Positions 32,721 to 40,150 of a DNA stretch of 64,000 bases are shown piece after piece. The position numbers were made by a program, and so were the translations under genes. This DNA is from Mycolicibacterium duvalii (GTDB lineage: Bacteria; Actinomycetota; Actinomycetes; Mycobacteriales; Mycobacteriaceae), in NCBI RefSeq assembly GCF_010726645.1, contig NZ_AP022563.1:3224001-3288000 (forward strand), in the 5' to 3' direction. Position 1 is the stretch's first letter. Every line of letters begins with the position of its first letter. The notes below the pieces were generated by a model. The model did not search any database. It was not told the DNA's origin and saw only the letters and a list, made by a program, of their open reading frames with translations.

Positions 32721-33344
32721 TTAGACGGCTGATCCCGACGCGCCGAGAACCGCCATCGCCGTAATCATTTCGGCGACCACCGCGATCATTTCGTCGCGGT
32801 CGACGGCAACGGTCTGCCGATTCACCGTGTGCCAGGCCCGGTCGAGCAAGCCCATCACCGCAACGCCGATGACGTCCGGTGAGTGGGCGCCGGCCCTGGA
32901 GATAGCCTGTCCCAACTTCCACGACGCGCGAGTCACCATGCGATTGCGCGAGTTTCGAAACGCATCGTCGTCAGGGGCGGAGTGCGCCGACGCCAGCACG
33001 AACGCACCGTGATGATCCATGTAGTCGAAGTAGTGGCCCACCCACACCCGAATGTCGGCGGGACTCAACGGCGCCTCCGCCTCCGCCCATTCGGCGATGA
33101 CAGCCAGGACGTCGTGATACGCCGTCTGGCCGAGGACGTTGAAGATCTCGCGCTTGTCCTTGAAGTACGTGTAGAAGCCCGCGCGCGAGATACCGCAAGC
33201 CTCGGTGATTGCGTTGATGGGCGTGCCGGCATATCCGCGCTCGAGAAAAAGTCGACGGCTTGCCTTCAGGATTGCCGCGCGGGTCCGCTCACCGCGGGTG
33301 GCGTCCTGTGGCGACGCGTCAGGAGCACTTGAGGCGACCGTCAT
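32721..33344 (-). CDS. TetR-family transcriptional regulator
   Basis: A 207-residue TetR regulator. The HTH (about residues 18-65) includes INAITEACGISRAGFYTYF. The C-terminal domain has WVGHYFDYMDHHGAFVLA and a hydrophobic last helix. It is divergent from the amidohydrolase at 33492, and the gap has two copies of an inverted repeat based on TTGAC-N6-GTCAA. It probably represses both itself and the amidohydrolase. Confidence 0.92.
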   Translation of the reverse strand: MTVASSAPDASPQDATRGERTRAAILKASRRLFLERGYAGTPINAITEACGISRAGFYTYFKDKREIFNVLGQTAYHDVLAVIAEWAEAEAPLSPADIRVWVGHYFDYMDHHGAFVLASAHSAPDDDAFRNSRNRMVTRASWKLGQAISRAGAHSPDVIGVAVMGLLDRAWHTVNRQTVAVDRDEMIAVVAEMITAMAVLGASGSAV

Positions 33345-33356
33345 GTGGCGACGCTA

Positions 33357-33374
33357 TATGACAACATCGTCAAG
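33357..33374. promoter_or_regulatory. Operator half-site pair ATGAC-N6-GTCAAG (weaker copy)
   Basis: ATGAC-AACATC-GTCAAG just upstream of the TetR start matches the perfect repeat at 33423-33440 except for the first arm positions. The spacing of the arms is identical. It lies within 15 bases of the TetR start codon, where binding would block the TetR promoter. Confidence 0.6.
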
Positions 33375-33422
33375 CGCAATAACTGCACTTGAAGACAGCT
33401 ATCGAACTTCTTCACGGCAATA

Positions 33423-33440
33423 CTTGACACAACCGTCAAG
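33423..33440. promoter_or_regulatory. Perfect operator palindrome CTTGAC-N6-GTCAAG
   Basis: CTTGAC (33423-33428) and GTCAAG (33435-33440) are perfect 6-bp arms with a 6-base spacer, 52 bases before the amidohydrolase start. Together with the weaker copy at 33357 it forms the likely operator set of the divergent TetR. Confidence 0.7.
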
Positions 33441-33491
33441 TTGCGCCAGGCTCATACGCAAGCCCGATGTAGAGCAGCGAGAGGCACAACG

Positions 33492-34721
33492 ATGACCCAG
33501 TTCACCGACGCACCGATCTTCGACGCCGATCAGCACATGTACGAGACCCCGGATGCACTGCTGAAGTTCCTGCCGGAGAAGCACAAGAAATCCGTGCAGT
33601 TCGTCCAGATAGGCCGGCATACCCGGATCGCGATCTTGAACAAGATCACCGATTACATGCCGAACCCGACCTTCGAGCGGGTCGCTGCGCCCGGTGCGCA
33701 CGAAAAGTTCTACTCCGGCCAGAACCCTGAGGGATTGACGATGCGCGAGATGTCCGGCCGGGGCATCGACTGCCCGCCAGGGGCGCGCAACCCCGAGGAC
33801 CGCATCGCCGAACTCAATGGCCAAGGCGTCGAAGCGTGTATCAACTACCCCACCCTGGCCAACCTGGTCGAACACTCCTCGGCCGAGGACCCTGAACTGA
33901 CCGCGGCGATCATCCATTCACTGAATCAGTGGATGCACGAGCACTGGGGGTTCAACCACGAGAACCGGATCTACTCGACACCGGTGATCAACCTGGGCAT
34001 CGTCGAGGAGGGCCGCCGCGAACTCGAATACATTCTCGAGAACGGCGCCAAGGTCGCGTTGATCAAGCCCGCACCGGTCAAGGGGTACAAGGGTTGGCGC
34101 TCCCCCGCGCTGCCGGAGTTCGACCCGTTCTGGCGCGACGTCGAGGCGGCCGGGCTGCCGATCGTGCTGCATGCCAGCCAACCCCCGCTGCAGGAGTACA
34201 TCGAGAAGTGGGAACCCGCCGACACCAGCAGCGCCTTCGAGATGTCGGCGTTCAAGTGGACCGCGCTGGGCCATCGCGAGATCGCCGACATGCTGACCAG
34301 CCTGATCTGCCACGGCACGCTCACCCGGTTCCCGAAGCTGCGCATCGCCAGCGTGGAGAACGGAAGTGCTTGGATCAAGCCGCTGTTCGATGATCTGGAG
34401 ATGACCTACAAGAAGATGCCGCAGAACTTCGAAGAGCATCCGCACGAGGTGTTCCGCCGTAACTGCTGGGTCAGCCCGTTCTGGGAGGGCTCGGTCGCCG
34501 ACGTCGTCGAGACCGTCGGATGGGACAAGGTCATGTTCGGCTCGGACTGGCCCCACCCCGAAGGCCTCGCCACCCCCAAGGGCTACTTCAAGTACGCCGA
34601 AGGCATGGACGTTCGCCGCACGTACGACTTCATGGGTGACAACGCCCGCCGCTTCATGGGACTCCCGCTGGCCAACCCCGATCCGGAGGCGGTCAAGCCC
34701 CCCGCGCTGGCGAACGCATGA
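33492..34721 (+). CDS. Amidohydrolase-2 family protein
   Basis: A 409-residue amidohydrolase-2 protein. FDADQHMYETPDALLKFLP at the N-terminus holds the first metal-site His; IVLHASQPP, RIASVENGSAWIKPL and MFGSDWPHPEG follow, the last carrying the metal Asp of the family. It belongs to a different branch from the two 380-400-residue copies at 15194 and 42909 and has no coiled-coil neighbour. The ATG at 33492 is used because it follows GAGAGG and leaves FDADQH near the N-terminus; the open frame starting earlier overlaps the operator. The TetR at 32721 probably regulates it. Confidence 0.9.
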   Translation: MTQFTDAPIFDADQHMYETPDALLKFLPEKHKKSVQFVQIGRHTRIAILNKITDYMPNPTFERVAAPGAHEKFYSGQNPEGLTMREMSGRGIDCPPGARNPEDRIAELNGQGVEACINYPTLANLVEHSSAEDPELTAAIIHSLNQWMHEHWGFNHENRIYSTPVINLGIVEEGRRELEYILENGAKVALIKPAPVKGYKGWRSPALPEFDPFWRDVEAAGLPIVLHASQPPLQEYIEKWEPADTSSAFEMSAFKWTALGHREIADMLTSLICHGTLTRFPKLRIASVENGSAWIKPLFDDLEMTYKKMPQNFEEHPHEVFRRNCWVSPFWEGSVADVVETVGWDKVMFGSDWPHPEGLATPKGYFKYAEGMDVRRTYDFMGDNARRFMGLPLANPDPEAVKPPALANA

Positions 34722-34739
34722 ATCAGTGATCAACTTCTG

Positions 34740-34779
34740 CCGCGGAATAGCTTGTAGCCCAATACAAGCTATTCCGCGG
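34740..34779. terminator. Bidirectional hairpin terminator (17-bp perfect stem)
   Basis: CCGCGGAATAGCTTGTA (34740-34756) and its exact complement TACAAGCTATTCCGCGG (34763-34779) form a perfect 17-bp stem with a 6-base loop. It lies in the 72-base gap between the convergent amidohydrolase and cupin genes. There is no long T tract, only a TTGGTTT segment after it, as is common for mycobacterial terminators. It would work in both directions. Confidence 0.85.
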
Positions 34780-34793
34780 TTGGTTTGACGACC

Positions 34794-35303
34794 TCAGTCC
34801 GACGTACTCCACTGGGTGACCGACGAAGTGAATCCGTTGCCGAGTTTGGCAAGAATCCACGGCGGCAGACGTTTGGGCATCGGTAGCGGGACCGGTCGGG
34901 CCCCACGCTCCTGGAGGAGCGCTTCGTAGGCGGATGTGTCACCGCCGAACGGCTGGCCCTCGCCGGCGATGAACCCGTACAGCTCGCAGCCCTGCGGGCC
35001 GGCCTCCCACGGGCCGAAAACGTCACCCCACTCCAGCATGATGTGCGTGCCGGCGCGGGCGACGATGTCGCCACAACGAATCTCACCGGCCAGGATGAAG
35101 TTGCTGTGATCGCCGGTGTGGCCGTGCTGCGAGGAGATTGCACCCGGATCCCACTTGTTCCAGAACGCGAAGTAGCGCGGTGTCAGCTCGATCCACTTCT
35201 CCCAGATCGACGCCGTGTGACCATCCGCGAACTCGTAGCGCAGCATCTCCTCAGCTGGTACGTCGTCGAGGTGCTTGATCGACGGTCCACCTCTCACGAA
35301 CAC
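34794..35303 (-). CDS. Cupin-like protein
   Basis: A 169-residue protein with a small beta-barrel pattern typical of cupins: SQHGHTGDHSNFILAGEIR gives closely spaced His residues for a metal site, followed by GTHIMLEWGDVFGPWEAG and the strand CELYGFIAGEGQPF. The C-terminal tail is helical. The GTG at 35303 is chosen because AAAGAAAGGAA lies directly before it. It may be a metal-dependent sugar or ring-processing enzyme or only a binding protein; context gives no clear clue. It shares the strong hairpin terminator with the convergent amidohydrolase. Confidence 0.75.
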   Translation of the reverse strand: MFVRGGPSIKHLDDVPAEEMLRYEFADGHTASIWEKWIELTPRYFAFWNKWDPGAISSQHGHTGDHSNFILAGEIRCGDIVARAGTHIMLEWGDVFGPWEAGPQGCELYGFIAGEGQPFGGDTSAYEALLQERGARPVPLPMPKRLPPWILAKLGNGFTSSVTQWSTSD

Positions 35304-35364
35304 TTCCTTTCTTTGCGCGGACTACAGATGAGCTTCACCGAGATGTTGAGTTGATCGACATGCC

Positions 35365-35502
35365 CACGTCCGGGATAACCTCGCCAATTACAAGGTGCCG
35401 CGCACCATCACAGTGCTCGACGCACTCCCCCGCAGTAGCACCGGCAAGATCGTCCGTCGCGAGCTGCAATCCCTCGTCGAGCGGGCCGGCGACACCCCCT
35501 AG
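35365..35502 (+). pseudogene. FadD-like ligase C-terminal remnant
   Basis: A 45-codon frame ending at a TAG (35500-35502) reads RDNLANYKVPRTITVLDALP then RSSTGKIVRRELQ, the A10 region of an acyl-CoA synthetase with its adenylation Lys. No upstream part of the enzyme is present. A short frame from an ATG at 35328 (MSFTEMLS) could be the first residues of the same gene, in which case nearly the whole gene was deleted between them; that part is uncertain. The stretch 35503-35668 shows nothing recognisable. Confidence 0.85.
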
Positions 35503-35668
35503 GTCGGTAGGTCACCGATCCCTCGCCAACCCGAACCGCCTTTGCCCCTATAGGTCTCCGAAGTGGGCGGCGGCGGGACAGGACAACCCTCGGTGTCCTT
35601 GATGTCGAAGAACCGGGATACCGCGCAGTTCCCAGTGCCGGCAGCAGGTGGTCAGCCGGCGGGCCGCC

Positions 35669-35971
35669 TCAGTCGCTGGCCGGTAGCGGCTTGGCCTCCT
35701 TGAGTGCCAGCGCGGTGGCACCGACACTCAGAGTCCCCGCCCCCGCCTTCGTGACGAGGACTTCGGCATCGGTCGCGTCGACGTAGCGCTTACCCATCGC
35801 ATTGCCGTCGGCGAACGCCGGATCCAGCTGCGCGTCCGCGGGCCGATCGGCGTCCAGCGGCAGCATCGGCAAGCCACCGCAGCGCAGGTCGTCGAGGCTC
35901 TCGGCCGCCTTGACGACGATCACCTGCGTGTCGCACACCTGACTCTGCAGGCGGGTTCCATTCTTGATCAT
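35669..35971 (-). CDS. Conserved small protein next to FadD, function unknown
   Basis: A 100-residue protein that begins 11 bases after the FadD stop on the same strand. It starts MIKNGTRLQSQVCDTQVIVV and contains DLRCGGLPMLPL and GKRYVDATDAEVLVTKAGAG. It has two Cys (positions about 13 and 31) and short strands, which suggests a small all-beta fold. I recall similar small proteins beside FadD genes in actinobacteria but know no function for them. The ATG at 35971 follows AAAGGAACG. Confidence 0.75.
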   Translation of the reverse strand: MIKNGTRLQSQVCDTQVIVVKAAESLDDLRCGGLPMLPLDADRPADAQLDPAFADGNAMGKRYVDATDAEVLVTKAGAGTLSVGATALALKEAKPLPASD

Positions 35972-35982
35972 GTTACGTTCCT

Positions 35983-37482
35983 TTACCTTTCAACGTTCGC
36001 GTCGCGAAGATCCGCAACGATCTCGCGACGAAGCAGCTTGCCGGTGGCGTTGGTCGGCAACTCGTCACGGAATACGACCCGGTCGGGAGTGCGCGAACCC
36101 CGCAGGAACTTCCGTACGTGCTCGCGCAGTTCGTCGGGATCGGGGTCGACGCCCGTGGCAGGCACCACGACGGCGACGATAGCCTGCCCCCAATTCGGAT
36201 CTTCTACCCCGACGACGGCCACTGCGTGCACGTCGGGGTGCTCGATGAGCACGTCCTCCAGCTCGGCAGGCGCGATGTTCTCGCCGCCGCGAATGATCGT
36301 GTCGTCGGAGCGCCCGCTGATGAACAGATACCCGGCTTCGTCGAGCGTGGCGATGTCCCTCGTCGGGAACCAGCCCTCGTCGTCCAAGACGGACCCGATC
36401 CCGGTGTACTTTCCAGAGACCTGCTCACCGCGCACGAACAGTTCGCCCGACTCCCCCGCTCCGAGCACCTTGCCGTGCTCGTCACGGATCTGCACCTCGA
36501 TGCCGGGCACCGGCTGGCCCACCGAACCGAGCCGCTTCGCGATCGTCTCGTCGGGGTTGCCGTGCGCGTCGCGATGGTCGTCAGGCGTCAACACCGCAAT
36601 GGTCGAACTGGTCTCGGTCAGGCCATAGGCGTTGACGAAACCGACGTTCGGCAACAGGTCGAGCGCCTTGCGCACCAACGGGAGTCCGACCTTCGAGCCG
36701 CCGTAGGCCAGGTTGCGCAACGTCGGCAGGTCGGTCGGCTCCTGCTCCAGCGCGGTCACGATGCGGTCCAGCATGGTCGGCACCACGGTGGCGGTGGTCA
36801 CCCGCTCGTCGGCGACGAGGCGCACCCATTCGCGGGCGTCGAAGTTCGGCAGGTACACAATCTTGCGGCCGGCGTACAGATTCGACATCGCCGCGTTGAC
36901 GCCGGCGATGTGGTACGGCGGCACGCAGATCAGCGCCGCGTCGTCGGGATCGGCCGAACCGAACTCGACGGTGCCGGTGATATAGCTGGTGAGGTTGGTG
37001 TGCGACAGCTCGACCGCCTTCGGCTTCGACGTCGTGCCCGAGGTGAACAGCACGATCGCCACGGCGTCGGGGTCGGCGAACTCCGCTGCCGGTTCCGCGG
37101 TGCGCGCCGCCTCGAGGAACTCCTCGGACTCGATCACGCGGTCAGCGGCATCGCCGACGGCGTCGCGATAGCGCTTGTCGACGATCACCAGCGGATCGGG
37201 TAGTCGTTCGATCAACTCCTGGACACCGTCGGTGCTCAACCGGTAATTGAGCGGGGTGTACGCGCGTGCGGCGCGCGCCGAAGCGAAGATCAGCAGCGGC
37301 TGCATCGCGCCGCCCAGGCCGACGTACACCACGTGCGCGGCACCCGACGCCGCGATCACCCCCGCACCGCCATCGGCCAGCGCGCTGAGTTCTCCGATCG
37401 TCAGTCGGGTGTCCCCGTCCACCAACGCAGCCCGACCGGGGTCGCCCGAGACCGCCATCTCCAACAACAACGAAATGCTCAA
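35983..37482 (-). CDS. Acyl-CoA synthetase (FadD-like AMP-forming ligase)
   Basis: A 499-residue ligase with all ANL motifs: P-loop VLFTSGTTSKPKAVELSH, VNAYGLTETSSTIAV, TRDIATLDEAGYLFISGRSDDT, GGENIAPAELE and the C-terminal NATGKLLRREI with the adenylation Lys. It would activate an organic acid for a CoA-dependent pathway. A small conserved gene follows 11 bases on. It is divergent from the thiolase/P450 operon at 37628, and a 16-bp palindrome in the gap is shared with the 61.4-kb promoter. Confidence 0.92.
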   Translation of the reverse strand: MSISLLLEMAVSGDPGRAALVDGDTRLTIGELSALADGGAGVIAASGAAHVVYVGLGGAMQPLLIFASARAARAYTPLNYRLSTDGVQELIERLPDPLVIVDKRYRDAVGDAADRVIESEEFLEAARTAEPAAEFADPDAVAIVLFTSGTTSKPKAVELSHTNLTSYITGTVEFGSADPDDAALICVPPYHIAGVNAAMSNLYAGRKIVYLPNFDAREWVRLVADERVTTATVVPTMLDRIVTALEQEPTDLPTLRNLAYGGSKVGLPLVRKALDLLPNVGFVNAYGLTETSSTIAVLTPDDHRDAHGNPDETIAKRLGSVGQPVPGIEVQIRDEHGKVLGAGESGELFVRGEQVSGKYTGIGSVLDDEGWFPTRDIATLDEAGYLFISGRSDDTIIRGGENIAPAELEDVLIEHPDVHAVAVVGVEDPNWGQAIVAVVVPATGVDPDPDELREHVRKFLRGSRTPDRVVFRDELPTNATGKLLRREIVADLRDANVER

Positions 37483-37536
37483 CGCCCTGCCTTCACTACT
37501 CCGAGTACGGCGATCCTAGACCCCGGTCACAGAATC

Positions 37537-37553
37537 AGCTATATAGTTATAGG
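37537..37553. promoter_or_regulatory. Palindrome CTATA-TAGT-TATAG in divergent promoter (copy 1)
   Basis: AGCTATATAGTTATAG at 37537-37552 contains the palindrome CTATA-N4-TATAG. The identical 16 bases occur at 61413-61428, also in a gap between two divergent operons of CoA-metabolism genes. The site lies about 55 bases before the FadD start and 75 bases before the thiolase start. It is probably an operator for one common regulator. Confidence 0.65.
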
Positions 37554-37627
37554 CTTACAGGCATCCAAGTCAACGCGCACTCCTGCCGACGGTGGGAACG
37601 ACATGACGCCTTGCCGAAAGGAACGCA

Positions 37628-38782
37628 ATGACCAGCACGCCCGAGATCGCCATCATCGGCGTCGGAATCCACCCCTTCGGACGGTACGAGGATCGGTCGG
37701 CGCTGGAAATGGGTGCCGTGGCGATCAGCCGGGCGTTGCGCGACGCCGGCGTCCCGTGGTCGGACGTAGGCAGCCTGTATGCGGGCAGCCTCGAGGTGGC
37801 GAACCCGGAGGCCGTGACCGGGCTGGCGGGGATGACCGGAATCCCGGCACGGGCGACGCTGAGCGGCTGCGCTACCGGCAACTCGCTGCTGACCCTGGCC
37901 GCCCGTGACGTTCAGCTCGGCGAGGCCGACATCGCCGTCGGCGTCGGGCTCGACAAGCACCCGCGCGGCGCGTTCGGAGCCGACCCGTCGGTCTCGGGAT
38001 TGCCGCAGTGGTACGGCGATCAGGGCATGTTCCTCACGACGCACTACTTCGGCACCAAGATCATGCGGTACATGCACGACCACGGCATCAGCGAGGAGAC
38101 ACTGGCCCGCGTCGCGGCCAAGAACATGGAGAACGGCGAACTCGCGCCGCATGCCTGGCGCCGCAAGCCCATGAGTATCGACGCGATTCTGAGCTCTCCC
38201 GTTGTGAACGCGCCGCTGCGTCAGTACATGTACTGCAATCCCAACGAAGGGGCCGCCGCCGTGGTGGTGTGCCGTGCCGACAAGGCCAAGCAGTACACCG
38301 ATACCCCGATCTACCTGCGCTCGACCGCGCTTCGGAGTCGACGCGAGGGCGCCTACGAACTGCTGCGGACGTCGATCGAACTGCCGATCAGGCCCGGCAC
38401 CACGGCCGAGGCCGCGCAGGCCGCCTACGAATTGGCCGGCATCGGCCCCGACGACGTCGACGTCGCACAGTTGCAGGACACCGACTCCGGGTCGGAGGTC
38501 ATCCACATGGCCGAGACCGGGCTCTGCAAGGACGGTGAGCAGGAGGCACTGCTCGCCGACGGGGCCACCAAGATCGGCGGGCGGCTGCCGATCAACACCG
38601 ATGGTGGACTCATCGCCAATGGTGAACCGGTTGGGGCCTCGGGACTGCGCCAGGTCTACGAGCTCGTGCAGCAGCTGCGCGGTACCGCCGGTGACCGCCA
38701 GGTACCCAATGATCCGCGGGTCGGGCTCGCTCAGCTGTACGGGGCGCCCGGAACCGCCGCCGTCGCCATCCTCTCCAAGTAA
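37628..38782 (+). CDS. SCP2-type thiolase with Glu in place of the GHP histidine
   Basis: A 384-residue thiolase-superfamily protein. The nucleophile Cys81 is present in TLSGCATGNS. A CNPNEGAAAVVVCRAD core and the segment LPINTDGGLIANGEPVGASG follow; in the last one the usual GHPxGA His is replaced by Glu (NGEPVGASG). Such GEP variants are common among actinobacterial SCP2-like thiolases, whose reactions are not well known. It starts at 37628 after GAAAGGAA and is followed 22 bases later by the P450 gene, so the two enzymes probably work in one pathway. Confidence 0.87.
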   Translation: MTSTPEIAIIGVGIHPFGRYEDRSALEMGAVAISRALRDAGVPWSDVGSLYAGSLEVANPEAVTGLAGMTGIPARATLSGCATGNSLLTLAARDVQLGEADIAVGVGLDKHPRGAFGADPSVSGLPQWYGDQGMFLTTHYFGTKIMRYMHDHGISEETLARVAAKNMENGELAPHAWRRKPMSIDAILSSPVVNAPLRQYMYCNPNEGAAAVVVCRADKAKQYTDTPIYLRSTALRSRREGAYELLRTSIELPIRPGTTAEAAQAAYELAGIGPDDVDVAQLQDTDSGSEVIHMAETGLCKDGEQEALLADGATKIGGRLPINTDGGLIANGEPVGASGLRQVYELVQQLRGTAGDRQVPNDPRVGLAQLYGAPGTAAVAILSK

Positions 38783-38804
38783 TCGACGAAGGGGTTCACA
38801 GCAG

Positions 38805-40025
38805 ATGACCGACACTCAGGCCGACTCGCGTCCCCGCGCCGAGGTGGATCTCGACCACCACTCGGCTGAGTTTCGCGAGGATCCGCACGGCACCTTCCGC
38901 AAAATGCGCGAATCAGGTTGTCCTGTAGCTCATTCCGACCACTACGAGGGCTTCTGGGCGCTGGTCGACTACGCGTCGGTGTTCGAAGCCGCCCGCGACG
39001 ACGCCCTCTTCAACTCCTTCCCGTCAGTCGGCGTGCCGGCCAGCGAGATGCCTCTACCGATCCTGCCGATCGAGTCAGACCCGCCTGAGACCCAGGAGCT
39101 GCGCGAGGTCACTCTGCGGCGGTTCTCGCCGGGTTCGGCGGAGCGGTTTCGCGAGAGCGCCATCGAGATGACCAACGAGGCCATCGACGCGTTCATCGAG
39201 CGCGGCGAATGCGACCTCGTCGGCGAGCTCACCACACCACTACCGGCGCGACTCATCCTGCGGCTGCTGAAGTTCGACGAGTCGCGGCACATGGATTGGG
39301 TGCGCTGGGTGCACAGCACCGTGCACGACCGCGCCCACGACCCGGAGAAGGCCGGGATCGCCGGCATGGAGATGTTCGGTGAAATCGTCAAGCACATGGA
39401 GGAGCGCCGGGCGGAGGGGCTGGGCGACGACCTGTTCAGCGACATCCTGCGTGGCACGCTGAACGGCAAGCCGCTCGACGACGGGCAGATCACCATGTAC
39501 ACGGTGCTGATGATGCTCGGGGGCATGGACACCACCAGCGGGTTCACCGGCAACGTGCTTGCCCGCCTGTGCCGCGACACCGACCTGCGGCAGCAGTTCA
39601 TCGATGATCCGGGCCTGATCAAGAAGGGCACCGACGAGCTGCTGCGGCTGTATACGCCGACCCTCGGCCTCGCGCGCACGGTGTCTCGCGACGCCGAGTT
39701 CCACGGCCAGCCACTTTGTCAGGGCGACCGCGCGATCCTGATGTGGGCCGCGGCCAACCGAGACCCGGCCGTGTTCGAGGATCCCGACAAACTGGACCTG
39801 TCGCGCCCGAATGCCAAGAAGCAGATGGCATTCGGGGTCGGCATGCACCGCTGCCTCGGGTCCCATTACGCCAAGATGATGTTCGAGGTGATGATGACCC
39901 AGATCCTGAAGCGACTGCCCGACTTCGAACTGGCGGCGGAACCCGAACTCTTCGAAGACGCAGGTGAGGTGTACGCCGTGCGTAAGCTGCGGGTCAGGTT
40001 CACGCCGGGCAAGCGGTTGGGCTGA
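38805..40025 (+). CDS. Cytochrome P450
   Basis: A 406-residue bacterial class I P450. The I-helix oxygen-binding motif is MLGGMDTTSG, the K-helix ExxR lies in DELLRLY, and the heme loop FGVGMHRCLGSH has Cys350 as heme ligand. It hydroxylates or epoxidises a hydrophobic substrate with electrons from a ferredoxin; the [3Fe-4S] ferredoxin at 12427 and the FprB-type reductase at 6086 could serve it, although neither is adjacent. The ATG at 38805 is taken because a long in-frame extension upstream lies inside the thiolase gene. The operon is thiolase-P450. Confidence 0.95.
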   Translation: MTDTQADSRPRAEVDLDHHSAEFREDPHGTFRKMRESGCPVAHSDHYEGFWALVDYASVFEAARDDALFNSFPSVGVPASEMPLPILPIESDPPETQELREVTLRRFSPGSAERFRESAIEMTNEAIDAFIERGECDLVGELTTPLPARLILRLLKFDESRHMDWVRWVHSTVHDRAHDPEKAGIAGMEMFGEIVKHMEERRAEGLGDDLFSDILRGTLNGKPLDDGQITMYTVLMMLGGMDTTSGFTGNVLARLCRDTDLRQQFIDDPGLIKKGTDELLRLYTPTLGLARTVSRDAEFHGQPLCQGDRAILMWAAANRDPAVFEDPDKLDLSRPNAKKQMAFGVGMHRCLGSHYAKMMFEVMMTQILKRLPDFELAAEPELFEDAGEVYAVRKLRVRFTPGKRLG

Positions 40026-40150
40026 CAACAGCGTGTCCGCGTGTTCGGCCTGACTATTCGGCTGTCGTGATCGGCAACGACGAACAGCTGAAGCTGGGGT
40101 CGCTCAATTGGTTAAATGTTTAGATTGTGTGGCAGAACGGGAGGTGCTCA

